The position numbers were made by a program, and so were the translations under genes. From positions 1 to 11,368 of the forward strand of contig SXXZ01000030.1 of the NCBI GenBank assembly GCA_005789375.1: DNA of 11,368 nt, given 5' to 3'. How positions within the stretch are numbered: position 1 is the first letter of the stretch; every line of letters starts with the position of its first letter. The notes beneath the pieces are model-generated. The model was given only the letters and a program-made list of their open reading frames with translations, searched no databases and was not told the origin of the DNA. This document shows, piece by piece, positions 6,610 to 11,368 of the stretch. The stretch is from Verrucomicrobiales bacterium. Lineage in GTDB: Bacteria; Verrucomicrobiota; Verrucomicrobiae; Limisphaerales; UBA9464.

Positions 6610-7821
6610 TCACTTTGAACCGGCGGGCAACGGCACCTGACCGGGCCGGCTTAGGTAATAAAGAAGATCCCGGGTCTGCTGTTCGGTCAGGTTAGCGATC
6701 AGGCCTTCAGGCATCATTGAAATGGCCGTGGCCTCGATTTTACGAATCTCCGAGCGGGGCAGTGTAACCAGTTCGTTGGCCGTCTGCAGGGTGATCCCGC
6801 TCGCGTCCTGGGACTTGATCATGCCGGTGAGCACTCGCTCGTCCTTCGTCTCGATGGTCGAAGCGAGGTACTCGTTAGGAATCACCGCGTTGGGGTAGAG
6901 GATATTCTGGAGCAAGTAGTCGAGATCGGCGCGATTGGCCCCGGTGATGTCCGGACCGACATTGCCGCCGCTGTCGAAGAGGTGGTGGCACTGGGCGCAA
7001 ATTTGATTAAAGACCACGCGACCCCGGGGGCCGTCGCCGGGTTGAGATCCACCGGCCCCGTAGAGTCGCTTCACCCGTTCCACCTCGGCCTTCATGTCCG
7101 GGCTGGTTTCTTTCATCACCCCCCAGATCTGAGTCAGGTCGCTGGCCAAGGTGGGGTCTTTGAGTGAGCGCAACTGGCGAACGAGGTCTGCGGTCAGGGC
7201 GGCCTTCGGAACCGAGCCTCCACGAACCGCTTCTACTAGGGGGCGAGCGTAGGTGGATCGAGAGGCTAAGGTGTTCAGGGCATCTCGCTGTTCGGTGGCA
7301 GTGAATTGCGAGAATCCGGCCAGGAGCACGGAGGGGGTCTTGGCATCGTCGAACCCGGCCAGGCCGCGCAGCGCGGTAGCCCGGATGCCGGGTTCGGTGG
7401 TGAGTTTTTGGAGGAGAGGCACCAGGGCTGCATCTCGGGTTCGGAGCAGGGTCTCCAAGGCTGCGGTGCGGTCCGCGGAGGCGGCGTTGGAATCCGAGGC
7501 AATGGCGCGCAGAGAATTTAAGGCTCGGGCACTTCCGAAGACAGTCCCTAGATTCCGGGCCAATCGCTGGGTCTCCGCGTCGGGGGCTGCGACCAGTATG
7601 GACTCCAACTCGTTCCACCCGGTTGGAGCAGTCACTCCGTTACGTCCGCGTAGGGCGGCCTCCATGCCTCGCAGCACATCTAGTCGAAGGGCGATGTCGG
7701 GTGAGGCCGCCGCCAGAGCCGTTAGCCGGTCGAGAGGCCCCTCGGCCAAAAGCACGGAAGAGAACAGGCTCAAGCCCAGCGTCCAGAGGCACCCGTTCCG
7801 AAACCATTGCGTGGATTTCAC
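6610..7821 (-). CDS. Secreted HEAT-repeat cytochrome c with PVC-type heme-binding domain
   Basis: The 403-residue protein starts at a GTG (7821-7819); the first residues and a hydrophobic stretch up to about VLLA (26) form a signal peptide, so it should work in the periplasm. Residues 30-255 are Ala/Leu-rich helical repeats of the HEAT type. Residues 264-392 match the PVC 'putative heme-binding domain' (TIGR02603 type): RGRVVFNQICAQCHH with heme-binding Cys275, Cys278 and His279, then GGNVGPDITG, a beta-rich segment with TGMI and LPRSEI, and SMMPEGL (368-374), which probably supplies the axial methionine. In many planctomycetes and verrucomicrobia this module ends a much longer protein with an N-terminal dehydrogenase-like propeller; here only the repeats and heme domain exist. 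An electron-transfer role is likely, but the partner is unknown. No strong ribosome binding site precedes the GTG. It converges with the glycosylasparaginase gene. Confidence 0.9.
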   Translation of the reverse strand: MKSTQWFRNGCLWTLGLSLFSSVLLAEGPLDRLTALAAASPDIALRLDVLRGMEAALRGRNGVTAPTGWNELESILVAAPDAETQRLARNLGTVFGSARALNSLRAIASDSNAASADRTAALETLLRTRDAALVPLLQKLTTEPGIRATALRGLAGFDDAKTPSVLLAGFSQFTATEQRDALNTLASRSTYARPLVEAVRGGSVPKAALTADLVRQLRSLKDPTLASDLTQIWGVMKETSPDMKAEVERVKRLYGAGGSQPGDGPRGRVVFNQICAQCHHLFDSGGNVGPDITGANRADLDYLLQNILYPNAVIPNEYLASTIETKDERVLTGMIKSQDASGITLQTANELVTLPRSEIRKIEATAISMMPEGLIANLTEQQTRDLLYYLSRPGQVPLPAGSK

Positions 7822-7870
7822 GCCGGTGAGGCTACGCAGGAGTGGGAGGGCAGCAAGCTGTCGTTGACCT

Positions 7871-7883
7871 CAAACATTGTTTG
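7871..7883. promoter_or_regulatory. Short palindrome CAAACATTGTTTG, possible operator
   Basis: A 13-base near-perfect dyad (five-base arms CAAAC/GTTTG around ATT) lies about 50 bases upstream of the cytochrome gene start and about 140 bases upstream of the acylphosphatase start, in the 199-base divergent gap between them. It has the symmetry of a small operator. A TTGACC hexamer at 7864-7869 lies beside it, but no convincing -10 follows, so the regulatory reading is weak. Confidence 0.2.
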
Positions 7884-7968
7884 GGGCTTTGCCATTGGGG
7901 GGCTTTGATCTGCGGAGGGGGAAATACTCATTGCACCTACCAACTGTGCTGTGCCTAAGTTCCGCGCC

Positions 7969-7991
7969 TTTCCGGGGGAAAACCCCGGGAA
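7969..7991 (+). promoter_or_regulatory. Stable hairpin in the acylphosphatase leader
   Basis: TTTCCGGGG (7969-7977) pairs with CCCCGGGAA (7983-7991) around the loop GAAAA: nine pairs, eight Watson-Crick and one G-U. No T run follows on either strand, so it is not an ordinary intrinsic terminator. It lies 29 bases before the acylphosphatase start, leaving the ribosome binding site free. It could stabilise the 5' end of the acylphosphatase/phosphoesterase mRNA or be a regulatory stem. Function is inference. Confidence 0.4.
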
Positions 7992-8020
7992 TGGTGGGTT
8001 TCACGACGTTAGGGATATTC

Positions 8021-8299
8021 ATGAAGCGCTGGCGCATGCAAGTCTTGTACTCGGGTCGGGTACAAGGCGTGGGTTTTCGCTATCAGACGAAACGGCAGGC
8101 GACGGGCTTCGAGGTATCTGGAACGGTGCGGAACTTGCTTGATGGACGGGTTGAACTGGTCGCCGAGGGCGAGCGGTCCGAGTTGGAAGAATTTCGGAAG
8201 GCAATCCGTGAGTGCGGGTTGAGTCCGATGATTCGCAATGAGGACGTGACATGGGCCGAGGCCACGGGCGGTTTCCGGGGTTTCGAGATCGTGCGGTAA
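8021..8299 (+). CDS. acyP: Acylphosphatase
   Basis: The 92-residue product is the size of single-domain acylphosphatases, small cytoplasmic enzymes that hydrolyse carboxyl-phosphate bonds such as those in acetyl-phosphate or 1,3-bisphosphoglycerate. The signature SGRVQGVGFRYQTKRQA (11-27) contains the phosphate-binding Arg20, and the second motif SGTVRNLLDGRVELVAEG (33-50) carries catalytic Asn38, 18 residues later as in characterised enzymes. The ATG at 8021 has AGGGA (8011-8015) at good distance; another ATG at 8036 would start directly at MQVLYSG and is also possible. The frame is open upstream to 7877 but that part has no family similarity and includes the leader hairpin. Six bases separate its stop from the phosphoesterase ATG, so the two are very likely co-transcribed. 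Confidence 0.93.
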   Translation: MKRWRMQVLYSGRVQGVGFRYQTKRQATGFEVSGTVRNLLDGRVELVAEGERSELEEFRKAIRECGLSPMIRNEDVTWAEATGGFRGFEIVR

Positions 8300-8305
8300 A
8301 CGAGA

Positions 8306-9028
8306 ATGAGGTACGCCATTATAGCTGACATCCATGGGAACCTAGAGGGTCTCCAGCGGGTGCTTGCCGACATCCAGGAACAGAAGTGTACCCATGTCGT
8401 GTGTCTGGGCGATGTCGTCGGATATGGCGCCAACCCGAAGGAGTGTCTCGACATCGTGCGTGGGATGAACATCCCCACGGTCAAGGGCAACCATGACGAA
8501 TACATCGGCCTCGATGAAGACCCCGAGGGATTTAATGACGCCGCGGCCGAGGCGGTAGCTTGGAGCCGTTCCCAATTGACGGCGGACGACCGCAAGTGGT
8601 TGAGGGAACTCAAGTATTTCCGTTTGGTGGCCAATTTCTCCATCGTCCATGCGACTTTGGATGGCCCCCAGCGATGGGGTTACGTGTTCGAGAAGCTGGA
8701 GGCTGCTGCGAGCTTCACCTACCAGAACACCCAGTTGTGCTTCTTCGGTCACACTCACGTGCCAGTGGCCTTTATTCGTGATACCGGAGTGCGCGGTGGG
8801 CAGTACTCGAAGCTGAAGATCGAACCAGGCCGTAAGTATTTCATTAATGTGGGCAGCGTCGGTCAGCCGCGTGACGGCGACCCCCGTGCGGCCTACGTGG
8901 TGTACGATTTCCCGACTCAGACCGTGGAGCTACGTCGCCTCGAATACGATATTCCGACGACCCAGAAGAAGATCTTGGACGCGGGTCTCCCGCCTCGATT
9001 AGCTCATCGCTTGGCATCTGGCCGCTGA
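8306..9028 (+). CDS. Calcineurin-like metallophosphoesterase (YfcE/Ap4A-hydrolase-like superfamily)
   Basis: This 240-residue cytoplasmic protein has all the metal-binding motifs of the calcineurin-like phosphoesterase fold: ADIHGN (7-12; Asp8, His10), LGDVVGYG (34-41; Asp36), GNHD (61-64; Asn62, His63), VHA (114-116; His115) and FGHTHVP (147-153; His149, His151). NVGSVGQPRDGDPRAAY (181-197) is typical of the bacterial subgroup annotated as diadenosine-tetraphosphatase-like or YfcE-like phosphodiesterases. The true substrate (cyclic nucleotide, dinucleotide, phosphoprotein or phospholipid) cannot be read from the sequence. It starts six bases after the acylphosphatase stop with no clear ribosome binding site, which suggests translational coupling. 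Confidence 0.93.
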   Translation: MRYAIIADIHGNLEGLQRVLADIQEQKCTHVVCLGDVVGYGANPKECLDIVRGMNIPTVKGNHDEYIGLDEDPEGFNDAAAEAVAWSRSQLTADDRKWLRELKYFRLVANFSIVHATLDGPQRWGYVFEKLEAAASFTYQNTQLCFFGHTHVPVAFIRDTGVRGGQYSKLKIEPGRKYFINVGSVGQPRDGDPRAAYVVYDFPTQTVELRRLEYDIPTTQKKILDAGLPPRLAHRLASGR

Positions 9029-9141
9029 GTTTTTCGGGCAGGTTTTGCGGGCGAGCTGTTCGATTAAAACGGTTTGCATTCAGGTTCGCAAAAGGCTCTC
9101 AAAAGGCTCCGGTGGTTTATGGTCTGGGTTCCTGTGGTCGC

Positions 9142-10176
9142 GTGAAGATCCTTATCCTCAAGCCAAGTTCCCTGGGAGACGTGATCCACGCGCTTCCCGT
9201 GCTGCGGCTCCTGCGGCTTGAGTTTCCGGAGGCTCAGATAGATTGGTGGATTCTCCGCGGGCTGATGCCTCTCCTCGAGGGCGATCCCGATTTGCGTCGT
9301 CTCATTCCTTTCGACCGGAAAGATTGGGCCAAGCCGCGTCATTGGCCCTCGGTGTTTAGCCTGGTGCGCCAGCTCCGATCCGAGCGCTACGACTGGATTC
9401 TGGACCTCCAAGGCCTGGCCCGCTCAGCATTGTTTGGCCGGGTGTGTGCCAGTGCTGGTACTCGTTATGTCGGGGTGAGGGACTGGCGAGAATTGGCCCC
9501 GTTATTCCAGGGCGAATCAGTGCCTCGGCCTTCGCCACAAGCCCATGCTGTGGACTGGCAGCGGGCCCTGTTGACACACTTGGGAGTGCCTCTGCGCGCC
9601 GGTTGGGAATGGATTCCTCGTCGGCAGGCGGCGGCGGAGCGCTTGAGGCAGGAGTTTGCCGAGTTGTCCCAAGGTCGCTGGATCGGTCTTCAACCGGGGG
9701 CTCGCTGGGACAACAAGCGGTGGCCGGTGGCTCGGTTTGTTGAACTCATGGGTCTCCTGTCGCGATCCCACCCGGGGCACCAGATCGCTATTTTTGGAGG
9801 GCCTGATGATTTAGCCTTGGGTCGGGCTTTGGCGTCGGCCGATCCGGGGCGCTGTTTGGATTTGACGGGTCGTCTGACGTTGCCGGGCATGATCGAGGCT
9901 TTGCGTTGTGTGGACCTGTTGGTGACCAACGACACGGGCCCGATGCATGTGGCCGCGGCCCTAGGCAAGCCGGTGGTGGCGGTGTTCGGTCCGACGGATC
10001 CTTCGAGGACCGGTCCCTATGGCCAGGTGGAGTTCGTGCTACGGGCCCCGCAACCGCCGGCGTGTGCCCCCTGTTTAAAGCCCGTTTGCCGTTACTCGGA
10101 ACCGCTGGCTTGCCTGAATCGGATCACAGCCGCCCAGGTGGCTGTGGCCGTGGCCGGTCGTTTGGCTGCGGTGTGA
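9142..10176 (+). CDS. ADP-heptose:LPS heptosyltransferase family protein (GT9)
   Basis: The 344-residue protein belongs to the GT9 family that adds heptose to the lipopolysaccharide inner core at the cytoplasmic face of the inner membrane. Motifs are KPSSLGDVIHALPVL (7-21, with catalytic-type Asp13), DLQGLARSALFG (88-99), QPGARWDNKRWP (184-195), FGG (218-220), TNDTGPMHVAAALGKP (262-277) and FGPTDPSRTGPYG (282-294, nucleotide-sugar binding). A late cysteine group (CAPC at 308-311, Cys316, Cys324) is seen in many relatives. The start is uncertain: GTG at 9142 gives the usual family N-terminus (KILILKPSSLGD) but lacks a clear ribosome binding site, while an in-frame GTG at 9112 has AAAAGG five bases upstream and would add ten residues. 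It is 113 bases beyond the phosphoesterase and may have its own promoter. Confidence 0.92.
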   Translation: MKILILKPSSLGDVIHALPVLRLLRLEFPEAQIDWWILRGLMPLLEGDPDLRRLIPFDRKDWAKPRHWPSVFSLVRQLRSERYDWILDLQGLARSALFGRVCASAGTRYVGVRDWRELAPLFQGESVPRPSPQAHAVDWQRALLTHLGVPLRAGWEWIPRRQAAAERLRQEFAELSQGRWIGLQPGARWDNKRWPVARFVELMGLLSRSHPGHQIAIFGGPDDLALGRALASADPGRCLDLTGRLTLPGMIEALRCVDLLVTNDTGPMHVAAALGKPVVAVFGPTDPSRTGPYGQVEFVLRAPQPPACAPCLKPVCRYSEPLACLNRITAAQVAVAVAGRLAAV

Positions 10177-10195
10177 GGGCTCGCCGGAAGGGTCT

Positions 10196-10224
10196 CATTC
10201 AGCGACCGAGGCGCCAAAACCGGC
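10196..10224 (-). pseudogene. Remnant copy of the tRNA-Lys leader and 5' end
   Basis: Read on the minus strand from 10224, this stretch matches the tRNA-Lys region read from 1494 at 27 of 29 positions. The first 20 bases are identical (plus strand: accgaggcgccaaaaccggc at 10205-10224 and 1475-1494). They cover 12 bases of tRNA leader, the seven-base 5' acceptor strand and one more base. The match then passes into the D stem with two mismatches (GCTGAATG here, GCTCAATG in the tRNA). The rest of the cloverleaf is absent, so no tRNA can be made. It lies between the stops of the heptosyltransferase and thiH genes. Confidence 0.7.
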
Positions 10225-10255
10225 AGGTTTGGATTTCAGGGCCGTTGCTGAGGGA

Positions 10256-11368
10256 TTACTCCGACAAGGCGGCGTCCCAGTCTTTCCACACCGGTTCGTA
10301 GCCCAGACGGCGGATTACGTCGGCCACATCGGAGGGCGAGCGGTCGTCGGCAATGTCGAACTGGCCGGTGGCGTTGGTGGCGCGTCCCTGAGTGGCTTTC
10401 CATTCGGGCGAATCGGGCGCCAGCGCTTCGATGCGTCCGCGTACCGTGTGGTGGATGGTGTCCTTGCCGGCTCCGGTATAGCCGCCGGGTTCGGTGTGGC
10501 TGCCAGCGCTGGCGTGGGTGATGCCCAAGGGCAGCAGGCCGTCGCGCAACGGGGCTGGCTCGCGGGTGGAGAGCACCAGGCCGACGTCGGGCAAGAACAG
10601 TCGCAGTGCGGTGATTACTTGGACCAGGTCGCGATCTTGAAATCCGGTTAGGGGCTGGAATTCACCGGCGCAGGGGCGAATCCGCGGGAGCGAGACGGTG
10701 ACTTGCGCTTTCCAGCAGTGCTTGAGCAACCAGGCGGCGTGGGCGGCCACGGAGATGGCTTCTTGGCGCCAGTCGGCCAGACCGTACAAGGCTCCGATGC
10801 CGAGGCGGCGGAATCCGGCCAAATAAGCCCGCTCGGGTGTGGCTAGTCGCCAGTCGAAATCGCGTTTGGGACCGAGGGTGTGCATTTGAGCGTACACGTT
10901 CCGGTCATAGGTTTCTTGGTATACGACCAATCCTTCGGCGCCGGCCTGAACCAGCGGATAGTAGTCGGCGGTCTCCATCGGCCCGACTTCCAGCGACAGA
11001 GAAGGGATGAAGGAGTGGAGGGTTCGAACACATCCGGCCATGTAACCGTTGGAGACGAACTTGGGGTGCTCTCCGGCCACTAGCAGGATATTGCGAAAGC
11101 CATGGCCGGCCAAAGCCTGGGCCTCCCGTTTCACTTCTTGTTCGGCGAGGGTGACCCGGAGGATGGGGTTGTCGCGGGAAAAGCCGCAGTAAGCGCAGTT
11201 GTTGATGCACTCGTTGCTCAGGTACAGCGGTGCGAAGAGTCGGATGGTCTTTCCGAACCGTTGGCGGGTGAGGGCTTGGGACCGTCGGCACAAGTCTTCT
11301 AATCGAGTGGCGGCCGCCGGTGAAAGCAGGGTAGCGAAATCACCGACCGACGACGGGCCACGCCGGAG
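10256..11368 (-). CDS. thiH: 2-iminoacetate synthase ThiH (radical SAM tyrosine lyase), start beyond the right edge
   Basis: The minus-strand frame is open from base 11368 to the stop at 10256, giving 370 visible residues; typical ThiH has slightly fewer than 400, so only about the first 20-30 are missing. It cleaves tyrosine to dehydroglycine (2-iminoacetate) and p-cresol, feeding the thiazole half of thiamine, with ThiG as partner. Evidence: the N-terminal DFATLLSPAA (visible 10-19), LTRQRFGKTI and PLYLSNECINNCAYCGFS with the radical-SAM CX3CX2C cluster (Cys54, 58, 61), followed by GFRNILLVAGEHP, YQETYDR, SLPRIRPC and the C-terminal QFDIADDRS and EPVWKDWD motifs. A TTG at 11293 is not the start, since family-specific sequence continues upstream of it. 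No other thi gene is visible; thiG or thiC may lie to the right. A cobalamin or HydG/biotin-type role is unlikely given the ThiH C-terminus. Confidence 0.95.
   Translation of the reverse strand, partial: LRRGPSSVGDFATLLSPAAATRLEDLCRRSQALTRQRFGKTIRLFAPLYLSNECINNCAYCGFSRDNPILRVTLAEQEVKREAQALAGHGFRNILLVAGEHPKFVSNGYMAGCVRTLHSFIPSLSLEVGPMETADYYPLVQAGAEGLVVYQETYDRNVYAQMHTLGPKRDFDWRLATPERAYLAGFRRLGIGALYGLADWRQEAISVAAHAAWLLKHCWKAQVTVSLPRIRPCAGEFQPLTGFQDRDLVQVITALRLFLPDVGLVLSTREPAPLRDGLLPLGITHASAGSHTEPGGYTGAGKDTIHHTVRGRIEALAPDSPEWKATQGRATNATGQFDIADDRSPSDVADVIRRLGYEPVWKDWDAALSE

Noticed and set aside
7253..7867. Plus-strand open frame of 204 codons opposite the cytochrome gene
   Set aside because: Composition is Arg/Ser/Ala-rich without motifs, and the opposite strand encodes the HEAT/cytochrome protein.
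1475..10224. An integrated mobile element bounded by the 20-base direct repeats
   Set aside because: No integrase, transposase, phage or conjugation gene lies between the repeats, the enclosed genes look like core functions, and integration usually uses the 3' part of tRNA genes, not the 5' end.
10214..10233. Possible bulged stem between CCAAAACC and GGTTTGG as a bidirectional terminator for the heptosyltransferase and thiH genes
   Set aside because: About seven pairs with a bulge and no adjacent T-run; it overlaps the tRNA remnant and may be incidental.

Overview
The window looks like chromosomal DNA of a GC-rich Gram-negative bacterium, most likely a verrucomicrobium or another member of the PVC group. 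Three things suggest this. A secreted cytochrome has HEAT-like repeats followed by the PVC-type heme-binding domain (CAQCHH and a late SMMPEGL motif). A secreted protein carries long Ig/cadherin-like repeats. An ADP-heptose type GT9 glycosyltransferase implies a lipopolysaccharide outer membrane. The assignment is an inference from gene content; no rRNA is present.

Layout, left to right. A secreted Ig-repeat protein (minus strand) runs off the left edge. Upstream of it, on the same strand, is tRNA-Lys(CTT) with a very good sigma-70 promoter. Divergent from the tRNA is a YheS-like ABC-F ATPase (plus). Convergent with that is a minus-strand pair: a dolichol-phosphate-mannose-synthase-like GT2 glycosyltransferase followed by an M42 metallo-aminopeptidase. 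Divergent from the glycosyltransferase is a Tat-exported glycosylasparaginase-type Ntn hydrolase (plus), and convergent with that is the HEAT/cytochrome c protein (minus). A plus-strand block follows: acylphosphatase, a calcineurin-like phosphoesterase six bases behind it, and a GT9 heptosyltransferase. At the right edge is thiH (minus), the radical-SAM tyrosine lyase of thiamine thiazole synthesis, which lacks only its first residues.

Most genes are housekeeping or envelope functions in small units, and I see no defence system, integrase, transposase, CRISPR array or biosynthetic cluster. No stretch over 300 bases is without a gene; the longest gap is 7822-8020. Two genes are open at the window edges: the Ig-repeat gene continues past base 1 and thiH past base 11368.

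The most unusual signals are non-coding. A 29-base segment covering the tRNA-Lys leader and 5' end recurs, 27/29 identical with 20 bases perfect, in the gap between the heptosyltransferase and thiH. The divergent glycosyltransferase/glycosylasparaginase gap holds a perfect 9-bp inverted repeat plus a short dyad. The acylphosphatase leader can form a strong hairpin.
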